Positions 1-10,200 of a stretch of 64,000 bases of DNA are shown here, one piece after another (the first letter of the stretch is position 1; each line of letters opens with the position of its first letter). The notes beneath the pieces were generated by a model. The model was not told the DNA's origin, did no database searches, and was given only the letters and a program-made list of their open reading frames with translations. Origin of the DNA: Oxalobacter formigenes (lineage in GTDB: Bacteria; Pseudomonadota; Gammaproteobacteria; Burkholderiales; Burkholderiaceae_D); the NCBI RefSeq assembly GCF_027158485.1, contig NZ_JAMKYJ010000003.1, one strand, 5' to 3'. Made by a program: the position numbers and the translations under genes.

Positions 1-987
1 CTTGCCAATGCTGTTTGCGAATCGGCCCACCAGTGGGGAACCGGCTCGGGCGGATCGCATGTCGTCAGCGGTCACATGAGTCCGCACGATCAGCTTGAAA
101 AAGCGCTGGCCCATTTCGTCGGTGCAGAGCGTGCCCTTTTCTACAGCACCGGTTACATGGCGAACGTCGGTGTCGTTCCGACTCTCGTCGGCCGGGGTGA
201 CGCCGTTTTCGCAGACCGGTTAAACCATGCTTCCCTGATCGACGCCGTCCAGCTTTCCCGTGCCGACCATCGCCGCTATGCGCATTGCGACATGGCGCAG
301 CTGGAAAAAATGCTCTCGGAAAGCACGGCCAAACGCAAGCTGATCCTCTCCGACGCGGTTTTCAGCATGGACGGTGATCTGGCTCCCATCAATGAACTGT
401 TTGAACTGGCTGAAAAATACGATGCCTGGCTCGTGCTCGACGATGCGCACGGTTTCGGCGTATTGGGCAAGGAAGGCCGTGGTTCACTGAATCACTGCAA
501 GCTGCCTTTTCATCCCCGACTGGTGTATATCGGCACGTTAGGCAAAGCGGCAGGCGTCTCGGGCGCTTTCATTGCCGCATCGAGTACCGTCATCGAATGG
601 CTCATGCAACGTTCCCGCTCTTACATTTTCACGACGGCGACGAGTCCGGTCATGGCGTCTGCCCTCCTCGCCAGCCTGAAACTGATTGAACAGGGTGACG
701 ACCGCCGCCGCCATCTGCAAACCCTGATCGCCCGATTAAGCGACGGCCTCGACAATACCCGATGGAAATTGCTGCCATCTTTTACGGCTATCCAGCCGGT
801 CATGGTCGGTGAAAACGATGCCGTGCTGAAGGTATCGGCGAAACTGGCCGAACGTGGCATCTGGGTGCCTGCCATCCGGCCGCCGACGGTTCCGAAAGGC
901 AGTGCCCGCTTGCGGATATCCCTTTCTGCGGCGCATACTGATGAACATGTTGAACAGCTCGTTCATGCATTAAAGGAAATAAAATGA
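1..987 (+). CDS. bioF: 8-amino-7-oxononanoate synthase, 5' end outside window
   Basis: Second-last carbon-chain step of biotin synthesis: a PLP enzyme that condenses pimeloyl-ACP with L-alanine in the cytoplasm. The frame is open from base 1, upstream of the first internal ATG at 76, and the residues there (GTGSGGSH followed by VVSGH) are the conserved substrate-loop region of the family, so the gene starts before the window. The PLP site shows as DDAHGFG and, further on, TLGKA, with the Schiff-base lysine encoded at 544-546. The last codons overlap bioH by four bases (ATGA at 984-987), so the genes are translationally coupled. What is seen fits an intact C-terminal four fifths of the enzyme. 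Confidence 0.95.
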   Translation, partial: LANAVCESAHQWGTGSGGSHVVSGHMSPHDQLEKALAHFVGAERALFYSTGYMANVGVVPTLVGRGDAVFADRLNHASLIDAVQLSRADHRRYAHCDMAQLEKMLSESTAKRKLILSDAVFSMDGDLAPINELFELAEKYDAWLVLDDAHGFGVLGKEGRGSLNHCKLPFHPRLVYIGTLGKAAGVSGAFIAASSTVIEWLMQRSRSYIFTTATSPVMASALLASLKLIEQGDDRRRHLQTLIARLSDGLDNTRWKLLPSFTAIQPVMVGENDAVLKVSAKLAERGIWVPAIRPPTVPKGSARLRISLSAAHTDEHVEQLVHALKEIK

Positions 988-1718
988 CCACTCTGGCTTT
1001 CTGGCATGGCTGGGGAATATCGCCTGATGTTTTCACTCCCTTCATTACCGAACTGAAAAAGGATGTGCCTGACAATATCCATTTCAAGGCCATGACATTG
1101 CCAGGCTATGACGGAATGCCTTTGCCCTCAGGTAATCCTTGCGAAATCTGGGTCGATGCGATGATGAAAAACATTACCGGCCCCGTCATTTTGTGCGGCT
1201 GGTCGATGGGAGCCATTCTGGCCATGTCCGCAGCTCTCCGTTATCCGGACCGGATCGACAGGCTTATTCTCTTCGGAGCGACCCCTTGCTTTGTCGAAAA
1301 ACCGGATTGGAAAAATGCTGTTTCGTTTTTGACAGGCCACCAATTCCGGACAGATGTGGAAAACGATATGCATCGTACTCTGCGGCATTTCGTTTCCCTG
1401 TTCAATCATCAGGACAAGAATGCCAGAAATATCGTCAGGCAGTTACTGGCCTTGCCAGTATCGCCACTCCCCGTCCTGGAAGCCGGCCTCGATTATCTGG
1501 CAGGAATGGATTTGCGCTCACAGGTTGCCGACATTCATCAGAAAACCCTGCTGATTCATGGTGCTTTTGACCCTCTTATGCCGGTAGAAGCGGCCCGCTG
1601 GCTGGCACGGACATTGCCGGATGCCACCCTGCATATCCTGCCTGACGTTGCGCACGCCCCGTTTTTATCCCAGCCTGTGCAATGCGCGACACTGGTGAAA
1701 GAATTTCTGAACCAATGA
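984..1718 (+). CDS. bioH: pimeloyl-ACP methyl ester esterase (BioH-like)
   Basis: Alpha/beta hydrolase of 244 residues, expected to remove the methyl group from pimeloyl-ACP methyl ester and so end the BioC-initiated chain extension. The oxyanion-side HGWG motif is at residues 8-11, the nucleophile elbow GWSMG around Ser74, the acid in HGAFDP near residue 196, and the catalytic histidine in AHAPF near residue 225. The HAPF context and the biotin neighbours point to BioH rather than to the unrelated BioG (DUF452) type. It overlaps bioF and bioC by four bases on each side, so it is in the middle of an operon. Confidence 0.9.
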   Translation: MTTLAFWHGWGISPDVFTPFITELKKDVPDNIHFKAMTLPGYDGMPLPSGNPCEIWVDAMMKNITGPVILCGWSMGAILAMSAALRYPDRIDRLILFGATPCFVEKPDWKNAVSFLTGHQFRTDVENDMHRTLRHFVSLFNHQDKNARNIVRQLLALPVSPLPVLEAGLDYLAGMDLRSQVADIHQKTLLIHGAFDPLMPVEAARWLARTLPDATLHILPDVAHAPFLSQPVQCATLVKEFLNQ

Positions 1719-2494
1719 CGATGGATAAGGAAAAAGTCTGTCAGGCATTCGGACGTGCCGCTGTCTCCTATGATATTTTCGGCCGTTTTCAGCGGGAAGT
1801 CTGTGAACGGATGCTCTGCCTCTTGCCGGAACGTTTGCCTTTGAGTTTCAAGCCGTCAAGCTTGCTTGATGCGGGCTGTGGTACCGGATTCGGGACACAA
1901 TGCCTCAAATGCTTCTGGCCCGATGCCGACATGACCGGATGCGACCTGTCGCAGGAAATGGTCGACAGGATGCACGAAAAAGGGTTCTCAGCCGTTGTGG
2001 GCGATCTGGAAAAGATGCCGTTTGATTCGGACCGTTTCGATTTCATCTGGTGTTCCCTTGCCCTGCAATGGTGTCATCCTGCCATCGTTTTTCCGGAACT
2101 GCACCGTGTGCTTGAAAACAATGGCCTCCTCTATTTCACGACACCTGTTCCCGGAACCTTGCCTGAAATCGATTTCGCTTTCTCCGGAATGGATGACTCG
2201 AACCGTGTGCTGCCGTTTTCTGCCCCGGATGAACTTGAAAACCATTTGCGGCAGGCCGGATTTGCCGACATTGAATTGCATACGGAAAAACACGTCATGC
2301 ATTACCCCGATTTCCGCTCGGTCATCGATTCGATACGGGGTGTCGGCGCACACCAGAGCGTCCGTAAACGACAGCCGCTGATGGGAAAAACAGCCTGGAA
2401 AACCGCCGGGGAAAGATACGAAAGTTTCAGGGATGAAGCCGGACTGCCCGTGACTTACGAACTGGTTTACGGATTCGCCGTCGCAAAAAAATAA
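1715..2494 (+). CDS. bioC: malonyl-ACP O-methyltransferase
   Basis: SAM-dependent methyltransferase that masks the carboxyl of malonyl-ACP so that fatty-acid enzymes can build the pimeloyl chain. SAM motif I reads LLDAGCGTGFG at residues 50-60, and ALQWC of the later motif follows. The start at 1715 was chosen because it overlaps the bioH stop as ATGA, exactly as bioH overlaps bioF; a longer frame begins at 1682 but would overlap bioH by 37 bases. Length about 259 residues is normal. Last gene of the visible biotin operon; the next gene is convergent. Confidence 0.93.
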   Translation: MTMDKEKVCQAFGRAAVSYDIFGRFQREVCERMLCLLPERLPLSFKPSSLLDAGCGTGFGTQCLKCFWPDADMTGCDLSQEMVDRMHEKGFSAVVGDLEKMPFDSDRFDFIWCSLALQWCHPAIVFPELHRVLENNGLLYFTTPVPGTLPEIDFAFSGMDDSNRVLPFSAPDELENHLRQAGFADIELHTEKHVMHYPDFRSVIDSIRGVGAHQSVRKRQPLMGKTAWKTAGERYESFRDEAGLPVTYELVYGFAVAKK

Positions 2495-2510
2495 ACCGGA
2501 ACGTTCCGGT
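2495..2510. repeat. 16-base perfect palindrome between convergent genes
   Basis: ACCGGAACGTTCCGGT lies directly after the bioC stop and 15 bases before the end of the convergent MFS gene. It can form a hairpin but has no T tract, so a role in transcript ending is only a guess. Confidence 0.6.
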
Positions 2511-2524
2511 CATCAATACGCCTG

Positions 2525-4150
2525 TCAAAAGATTTTCCTGTGATTGATGGCCGACAGCAGGCGCGTCACTTTCGGCGGCGTGCTGCCGTTGTGGTAAGCC
2601 CTCGCCTCATCCCGGATTTCCCGGTCGGCAACCGTCATGCGCTCGCGCTGGCGAAGCATCTCGACCATCGACTCGATCAGGTAAAACTCGATCATGATTC
2701 CGGGACGGTTGATGTCGTTGAACAGTTCCCACATATAGCCGCCATTGCGCTGGCGGATTTCACCGAGCCGGTGCATGACGTCAATGAATGCATCTGCATC
2801 TTCCGGCCTGACCTGATATTCGATGGTAATCATGATGGGCCCTTCATGCATTTCGATGTCCCGTGGAACCGGGCCGGCCCAGTCATGAGATAAAGGCGTC
2901 AAATCCGCCTTGTCATTCAAACCGACATAAAAACGCCAGGACACGCCAATGCCGATAAAAAGACAGGCCGAGGCGATCACAAGCGCCAGCTGGATATTCA
3001 GCAGCCCGGCAACCTGTCCCCAAATGACGCTGCCACCGGCCATGCCCCCGGTAAAAACTATCCAGAAGAAAGCCAGTCCACGCGCCCTCACCCAACCCGG
3101 CAGGGTAATCTGGGCGGCCGTCATCAGGGCGGATGCCGTCATCATCCACGAAATTCCGATAGCCAGCATGGCGCAGCATGCGGTAATGACCCTATCGCTT
3201 GCCGCCAGCGCCAGCATACCGACGCCGTACACCGCAGACGCGCAGCGAATGATCGTGTCACGCGAAACAAGCCGGATCAGGCGAGGCATCAATATCGCGC
3301 CACAGATCGCCCCGACCCCGATACAGCCGAGCATAAGACCATACACGTCCGGGCCGCGCTTTAATTCCTGCCGGACGATCAATGGCATCAGCGCCCATGA
3401 GGCACTGGCGAAAATGAAGAAACAGGCTCCCCGGATCATCACCGCGATCAGGGCTTCTGAATGGCGCGCATAACGCAATCCGGCCTTGATGGCGGAAAGC
3501 AGATGCTCGGACGGCAATTCGCTCTGGGCAACGTTCCGTTTCCAGCGGATCGTCAAAAACGTGACGATCGCGTAAAAAGCCGCATTCGTCAGGAAAACGG
3601 CACCTGAACCGGCAGCGGCAACGATAATGCCTGCAATAGCCGGACCGACGGAACGGGCGATGTTGATGGCGATACTGTTCAAGGCAACGGCAGACTGGAG
3701 TTCTTCCCGTGGAACAAGTTCGGGAATGACCGCGCCCCATGCAGGCATCATCATGGCAAGCCCCACGCCAAGGCAGAATGTGAAAACCAGCAAAAGGATG
3801 GAACTGGTCAGACCGGTCAGGGTGAGAAAACCGAGCGCGCCTGCACAGCAGGCCAGCCATATCTGGGTGGCGATGAGGAAACGTCGTCTGTCAACAATAT
3901 CCGCCAGCGCACCAGCCGGAATGGCCAGCAGAAAGAACGGCGTGCTGGTCGCTGCCTGAACGAGCGATACCATGGCCGGTGTGGGGGCGAGAGAAGTCAT
4001 GAGCCAGCCCGCTCCCACATCCTGCATCCATGAGGCGATATTGACGAACAGGATGGCGATCCACAACATGCGGAATACCGGATGACGCATAGGCGTCCAG
4101 GCTCCGATCCGGTTTTCTTTCTGAATGGGATCACTGCTGGCAACTGGCAT
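2525..4150 (-). CDS. MFS exporter with C-terminal soluble domain (MFS_3 type)
   Basis: Inner-membrane transporter of 541 residues. The first about 415 residues carry many hydrophobic helices, including the MFS loop between helices 2 and 3 (GALADIVDRRR). The last about 120 residues are hydrophilic, starting near MITIEYQVRPEDADAF, which resembles an antibiotic-monooxygenase-like ferredoxin fold; this arrangement is known for the MFS_3/EntS-like family. The family includes siderophore and drug exporters; the substrate here is unknown. It stands alone and is convergent with bioC. An inverted repeat lies 74 bases upstream of its start. Confidence 0.85.
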   Translation of the reverse strand: MPVASSDPIQKENRIGAWTPMRHPVFRMLWIAILFVNIASWMQDVGAGWLMTSLAPTPAMVSLVQAATSTPFFLLAIPAGALADIVDRRRFLIATQIWLACCAGALGFLTLTGLTSSILLLVFTFCLGVGLAMMMPAWGAVIPELVPREELQSAVALNSIAINIARSVGPAIAGIIVAAAGSGAVFLTNAAFYAIVTFLTIRWKRNVAQSELPSEHLLSAIKAGLRYARHSEALIAVMIRGACFFIFASASWALMPLIVRQELKRGPDVYGLMLGCIGVGAICGAILMPRLIRLVSRDTIIRCASAVYGVGMLALAASDRVITACCAMLAIGISWMMTASALMTAAQITLPGWVRARGLAFFWIVFTGGMAGGSVIWGQVAGLLNIQLALVIASACLFIGIGVSWRFYVGLNDKADLTPLSHDWAGPVPRDIEMHEGPIMITIEYQVRPEDADAFIDVMHRLGEIRQRNGGYMWELFNDINRPGIMIEFYLIESMVEMLRQRERMTVADREIRDEARAYHNGSTPPKVTRLLSAINHRKIF

Positions 4151-4223
4151 ATTCTGGCAAAACCGTTTCTCTCAACATGACGAAAAGTCGTCGACACTCA
4201 TACGATATCACTCCCTGAATCCG

Positions 4224-4245
4224 TTTTGATTCCGACACATCAAAA
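4224..4245. promoter_or_regulatory. inverted repeat upstream of the MFS gene
   Basis: TTTTGAT at 4224-4230 and ATCAAAA at 4239-4245 form a 7-base inverted repeat with an 8-base spacer, nested in a second pair TCCGTTT/AAACGGA. It sits upstream of the minus-strand MFS gene and could be an operator; no adjacent regulator is present. Confidence 0.3.
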
Positions 4246-4307
4246 ATCGGAAACGGAAGATGTGCCGATGAGACGAAATGGTCATATTTGTTGCCTCAAG
4301 TCAATTT

Positions 4308-5627
4308 TTACAATATGTCCGGAGCGGCCGGTTGCGCTGCTGACTTTTCTTCTTCCCGTTTTTTCTGCTCTTCAAAGTAATCGGCAAGTGTCTGTTCCAG
4401 CCCATAATCGATCAGATTATCCACTTCCTGCGTCAGGGAGTCTTCATCGCTGCCGGTAAAAACAAACCGGTGATAGACGTCAGCCAGCGTAATCGAATCG
4501 GCATTCCCTGTCCATCGCCACTCCTGAGGCGTTCGTTTTTTGAAAGAAAAAGTGCTGATCCAGGAACGCTTGACCGTAGTCGCCCAGCCGATTTTCTCGA
4601 AAACGGTCAGGCAATCCTCGACTTCCCCGATGGACAAATGCGTCTGCATTTCAATTTCCGTCCGGAAAACGGCTCCTTGCGAGCGATACAAGACACCGAT
4701 GATTTTGATGGCATCGGAAAACTGGCTGCCGACTGCAGGCGTCGAGTTCCAGCGGCCATTACGGATTTCCGGCAACAGGGCGGCAACCATTCCGCCCAAA
4801 AGCATGATCAGACAGCTGATGTAAATCCACATCATGAAGATCGGAAAGGCCGCGAGTGCACCGTAAATTCTCTCATATGTACTGAAATTGACGATGAAAA
4901 ACGCAAATGCACGGATGGCGATTTCAAATGCAATACCGGCGAAAATGCCGCCCGAGGCCGCATCTTTCCATAAAACAAGCCTGTTAGGGACAACCCGATA
5001 CAAAAGCGTGAACGCGATGGCCGTCCAGAAAATGGAGATCAGTGAAGACGATACCGAATTCAAAAACGGCAAATTGGCAACGAGCCCATGCGCCGCCAGA
5101 ACAAGATGGGACGTGAGATAAATCGAAATACCCAAAAGCAGGGGCCCGAAAATGGCGATACCGATGTACATCATGATGCGTTTGACGATCGGTCGCGGCG
5201 TGATGACATGCCAGATGTGGTTGAAGGTGCTTTCGATCAGGGAAATCGTCATGAGCGCCGTCGCCACCAGAGTCAGGCCACCGATAATCGACACGTTGGC
5301 TGCGTTCGCGGCAAACGTCGTCAGATTGCTCAGGATGATATGGGCCGTGGAGGCAGGAATCATGCCCTGTGAAAAATAGGTTTCCAGTGTGTTCTGGAGG
5401 GAACCGAATTCGGGAAAAGTCGTGAAGATCGCCAATACGATCGCCAGCATCGGAACAATGGAAAGGAGAATCGTAAAACTGATATTGCCGGCCACATCGG
5501 TAAGATTGTTTTCCGCCAGTCGTTTGCCGCAATACTTCCCTATCGCCTTGAGTTTGTCCTTGCGGGTCAGCTCGGGCCGCTCATGCGAATTTTCAATAGT
5601 GTTTGATATGAGATCGCTCGGGTTCAT
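4308..5627 (-). CDS. YihY/BrkB family inner-membrane protein
   Basis: Polytopic membrane protein of 439 residues. Its N-terminal 300 residues match the YihY (formerly RNase BN/BrkB) family: GNISFTILLSIVPMLAIVLAIF near residue 47 for the first helix, later LLGISIYLTSHLVL and IFMMWIYISCLIMLLGG before the last helix. The remaining about 140 residues are soluble and acidic, ending in an EEQKKREEEKSA run. The family's role is not settled. It is divergent from the FAD dehydrogenase and separated by 168 bases. Confidence 0.87.
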   Translation of the reverse strand: MNPSDLISNTIENSHERPELTRKDKLKAIGKYCGKRLAENNLTDVAGNISFTILLSIVPMLAIVLAIFTTFPEFGSLQNTLETYFSQGMIPASTAHIILSNLTTFAANAANVSIIGGLTLVATALMTISLIESTFNHIWHVITPRPIVKRIMMYIGIAIFGPLLLGISIYLTSHLVLAAHGLVANLPFLNSVSSSLISIFWTAIAFTLLYRVVPNRLVLWKDAASGGIFAGIAFEIAIRAFAFFIVNFSTYERIYGALAAFPIFMMWIYISCLIMLLGGMVAALLPEIRNGRWNSTPAVGSQFSDAIKIIGVLYRSQGAVFRTEIEMQTHLSIGEVEDCLTVFEKIGWATTVKRSWISTFSFKKRTPQEWRWTGNADSITLADVYHRFVFTGSDEDSLTQEVDNLIDYGLEQTLADYFEEQKKREEEKSAAQPAAPDIL

Positions 5628-5795
5628 GAAAACATTTTAAGATGAAAATGTCTGAAGAAGCTAATCGAAAAATGTGTTTTATCATGTGAGGAAAACGCCG
5701 ATTTTGATTTTTTGCCCTTTTTGTCGCTTTCCTCTGGCAATTTACCCTTTTTAAGACGAAAATCACGAAACGGATTCACGATAAAAACCATTCCC

Positions 5796-7211
5796 ATGAC
5801 ACAGCCAACTTTCATCGAACTCTGTAAAAAACTGATTGGCAGCGACCACGTCATTACCGATCCTGCAAAAATGCTTCCCTTTGTGACCGACTACCGTAAA
5901 CGGTTCACCGGAAAGGCTCTGGCTGCCGTTTTTCCGGGACATACCCGACAGGTCGCCGATGTCGTCAAGCTGTGCAAACTGCACAAGGTTCCGATCGTTC
6001 CACAAAGCGGCAATACCGGCCTCGTACTGGGCAGTGTTCCCGATGAATCGGGCAAGGCGATCGTCCTTTCGCTGAAACGGATGAACCGGATTCGTGAAAT
6101 CGATGCCAACAACAATACGATGACTGTCGAGGCAGGCTGTATCCTCGACCATGTCCATACGGCAGCGGGGCAAGCCAATCTGATGTTCCCGCTGACACTG
6201 GCCTCTTCGGGCTCCTGCATGATCGGTGGAAATCTGGGCGCCAATGCCGGAGGGACATCGGTCTTGCGTTACGGGACTGCGCGGGATCTGTGCCTCGGTC
6301 TGGAAGTGGTCACAGCCGATGGCGATGTCTGGAATGGCCTGTATAAATTACGCAAAAACAATACCGGATACGATCTTCGCGACCTGTTTATCGGCTCGGA
6401 AGGAACGCTCGGGATCATCACGGCAGCCGTCCTGAAGCTTTTTCCGCGCCCCAAAGCACAACAGACCGCTTTTGCCGCCGTCAAATCACCAGAGGACGCA
6501 TTGAAGCTTCTGTCACTTGCCCAGCGTTTCTGTGGCGACTCCCTGACGGCTTTCGAACTGATTTCGCGTTACAGTCTTGAACTGGTCACCCGGCACTTTC
6601 CGGAAATATTGTCCCCCCTTCCCTTTACATACCCCTGGTACGTATTGCTGGAGCTATCCGATGCCGAATCGGACGAGCATGCCGCCCGGCAGTTTGAAAA
6701 ACTGCTTGAACATGCCATTGAGGAAGGCGTGATCAGTGATGCCGCCATCGCCCAGACTTTGGGACAATCACGCACAATGTGGCAACTGAGGGAAAACATT
6801 TCTGCAGCACAGAGCAAGGAAGGCAAGAATATCAAACACGATATCGCCGTTCCGACCTCTCTCTTCGGGGAATTTATCGAAACGGCTGACCGCTTGCTCG
6901 AGCAGTATTTTCCCGGTTGTCGCATGGTGACATTCGGACATCTGGGCGATGGAAGCCTGCACTACAACGTCGCCGCGCCCAAAGGGGTATCGGACGAGTC
7001 ATTTCTGACCCATCAGGCTGAAATCAACCGGATCGTTTACGACTGCGTAAACCAGTTCAAGGGCGTCATTTCTGCAGAACACGGACTGGGCGCCTTAAAG
7101 CATGTGGAAAATGCATCTTACAAGAGCGGATCGGAAAACAGGCTGATGAAAACCCTCAAAAAGGCACTCGATCCCGACAACCTGATGAACCCGGGCAAGG
7201 TATTGCCATAG
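5796..7211 (+). CDS. FAD-linked 2-hydroxyacid dehydrogenase (GlcD/D2HGDH-like)
   Basis: Flavoprotein of about 471 residues expected to oxidise a 2-hydroxy acid such as D-lactate, glycolate or D-2-hydroxyglutarate. The N-terminal half is a PCMH-type FAD-binding domain (VPQSGNTGLVLGSVP near residues 68-82, then GGNLGANAGG near 145 and GSEGTLGIIT near 203). The C-terminal half is the FAD-oxidase C domain, with GHLGDGSLHYN and EHGLGALK near the end. The start at 5796 (MTQPTFIEL) is preferred over an upstream in-frame ATG at 5712 because it fits family length. No iron-sulphur partner subunit is adjacent, which favours a single-subunit enzyme. The exact substrate cannot be told. Confidence 0.88.
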   Translation: MTQPTFIELCKKLIGSDHVITDPAKMLPFVTDYRKRFTGKALAAVFPGHTRQVADVVKLCKLHKVPIVPQSGNTGLVLGSVPDESGKAIVLSLKRMNRIREIDANNNTMTVEAGCILDHVHTAAGQANLMFPLTLASSGSCMIGGNLGANAGGTSVLRYGTARDLCLGLEVVTADGDVWNGLYKLRKNNTGYDLRDLFIGSEGTLGIITAAVLKLFPRPKAQQTAFAAVKSPEDALKLLSLAQRFCGDSLTAFELISRYSLELVTRHFPEILSPLPFTYPWYVLLELSDAESDEHAARQFEKLLEHAIEEGVISDAAIAQTLGQSRTMWQLRENISAAQSKEGKNIKHDIAVPTSLFGEFIETADRLLEQYFPGCRMVTFGHLGDGSLHYNVAAPKGVSDESFLTHQAEINRIVYDCVNQFKGVISAEHGLGALKHVENASYKSGSENRLMKTLKKALDPDNLMNPGKVLP

Positions 7212-7236
7212 CGAGCTTTACCTCCACAGATTCCTG

Positions 7237-10200
7237 TCAGGCAAAGACTTTATTGATCTTCACCAGCTCGACAGCCAGAAAATCGCTGGCTGCCGCCGCA
7301 GTCATCGGACGGGAAAAATAGTGTCCCTGTATGGCTGTGCACCCTGTTTCCTTGAGGAATTCCAGCTGTTTGATATTTTCCACGCCTTCGGCAATCGTCG
7401 TAATGCCCAGATTTTTGGCAAGCGATACGATGGCACCTACAATCGCCATATTTTCCGGATCGTGCGGAACGTTTTGTATGAACGAACCGTCGATTTTCAG
7501 GCTATGCGCGGCGAATCGTTTCAGATAGGCCAGTGAGGAATATCCTGTTCCGAAATCATCGATCGAAACCTTGATGCCCCGCTCTTTCAGACTGTCGATA
7601 ATGACGATGGCCGATTCCGGTTTTTCCATCGCGACACTTTCAGTCAACTCGAGTACAAGGTGTTTGGGGTCCAGATCGTTTTCTTTCAGAATCTCGGCTA
7701 TCTGTTCCGTCAGCCGGCGGTCACGGAACTGGACTGCCGAAAGATTGACCGAAACCATCAGCCTGTCATTGCCGGCATCGACCCATTCTTTCAGTTGTTT
7801 GACGACCGAGCGCAAAATCCATTCCCCGATCGGGATAATCTGGCCATTCGACTCAGCTACCGGTATGAATTCCTCCGGAGAGATGGAACCCAGCTGCGGA
7901 TGCTCCCAGCGCAACAATGCCTCGAACCCGACATTCACGCCGTAATTTAACGACATGATCGGCTGATATAGCAAGGTAAACTGGTTACGTTCCAGAGCAC
8001 GGCGCAATGCGCTGTCCAGCTCCAGCATACGGGACGATTTTGCCTGCATTTCTGCAGTGAAGAAACAGTAATTGTTGCGGCCGTTCTGCTTGGTCCGATA
8101 CATGGCTGTATCGGCACTGCAGGACAGGGTTTCGAAATCGGCCCCATCGGCAGGGAACATGGCAATCCCGATGGAAGCGGTCAGATTCAGTTCATGAGGA
8201 TCGATATGGTAAGGTTCAGCCGCAATGGCCAGCAGTTTTTCGGCAATGCTGGTGGCACCGCCAGTATCGGTGTTGGGCAAGACCAGAACGAATTCATCGC
8301 CACCGAGCCGGGAAATGGTATCCTGGTCCCTGACGGCATTCTTCAGTCTTTCAGCGAATTGTTTGAGCAGTTCGTCGCCAATGCCGTGTCCAAGGGAATC
8401 GTTGACGTTCTTGAAATTGTCCAGATCGAGGAACATCAGGGCCAGCGGCTCATGGCGCCGGTGCGCCAGACTGATGGCAAGATTGCTTCTGATATGCAAC
8501 AGCGTCCTGTTCGGCAAGCCGGTCAACGGATCGAAATGGGCCAGCCACTGGACACGTTCTTCCGTTTCTTTTCTTTCGGTCAGATCGGTAAAGGTGCCAA
8601 TATAGTGCGTTACCTCGTTCTGGGAGTCCCGCATGGTCTGGACCAATAGCCATTCCGGATAAATACTGCCGTTCTTGCGACGGTTCCAGATTTCTCCCTG
8701 CCAGCGCCCTTCTTTTTCGATCGATTCCCACATGGTGGAATAGAACTCCCTGTCATGCTGGCCGGATGCGAGCATTCGGGGATTTTTGCCGAGCGCTTCT
8801 TCCTCGCTGTATCCCGTAATGTGAGTGAAAGCCCGGTTGATCATGACAATATTGCTGCACGAATCCAGCAACATGATCGCTTCGCTGCTCTGTGAAAATA
8901 CCTGTGCAGCCAGCTGGAGCTGTTCTTCCTTCTCGAAATGCTGCAACGCGAAATCGATATCTTCCATCAGTTCGAGCAACAGGCGCTGGGACGATTCTGT
9001 AAAGGCATTGAGGTGGTTCGAATACAGGAAGATGGCACCGATGACATGTCCCTTTTTATGGATAGGCAAAATGGCTGAAGAAAGCCAGTTGAAATGGGCA
9101 ATATGTTCCTGCCAGTGTTCCATTGACGGTTCGTGCAAAAAGTCCTGCATCCAGACAGGCCTGTTTTCACGAATGACCTGACCTGCGGGTCCCTGCCCGG
9201 CCGGATCGTCCGGCAAGGTATTGATATACAGGCCATTCAGATAATCATGATGCTCACCGGCAGAAGCGGCTGGCACGATATCCTGTGTCTTGCGGTCAAC
9301 CAGTCCAACCCACACCAGATTCATCTGGCCATATTCGACGATGTCAGCACAAATCTGGCCAAACAGTTCTTCCTCGTTTTTGCAACGGATAATCGACTGG
9401 TTGCATTGAGACAAGGCAGCATACAACTGGTTCAGGCGCCGGATTTCGTCTTCCGCCTGCATCCGCTCCATATAAAGACGCTTGTAACTGTTTTCGCTCT
9501 CTTCCAGTTCAGCCTGTGTACGCTGGCGGATTTCTTCACGCTCGAAATTTTCAAGCGCGAAATTGATGTCCCCGGTCATTTCCACGAGCAGATTCTGGCT
9601 CTGTTCGTCGTATGCGTTGATGTCGGATGAATAGACTTTCAAAATGCCGATGGCCTTGCCTCCCTGATACAGCGGGAAGGCGGCGATCGAGCGGATACGC
9701 ATTTTTTTCAGAAGGTCCATCCAGGGCACCAGATGGGCATCTTCGTCAACGTTCTGTATCCAGACAGGCTGGTTCTGGCGAATGGCCAGTGCAGCCGGTC
9801 CATCCTTGTCCAGATTGTCAAACCCCGTGACGATACGCATATTCCGGAACGGTTCGATCAAATCGAGTGACACCCCATGCGACGCCACCATATCGACCTT
9901 GTTCGTTTCAGGATTGACCAGACCGACCCAGGCCATGTTGAACCGCCTGTCGCTGTAATGAACGATGCCGTAACAAATCTGCTCGAACAGTTCCAGCTCG
10001 GTATGGGAATGGACGATCGCCTGATTGCAGTGGGACAGTGCGGCGTAAAGCTGGCTCAGACGGAAAACCTCGGCTTCCGCCCGTTTGCGTTCGGTAATGT
10101 CTTCGACGGTAACGACCAGATAATCCGGCGTGCCGTCTTCTTTCGTTACCAGACGGAAATGCACTTCGGTAATGGCGTCGTCGCCGTTTTTGCGATGAAG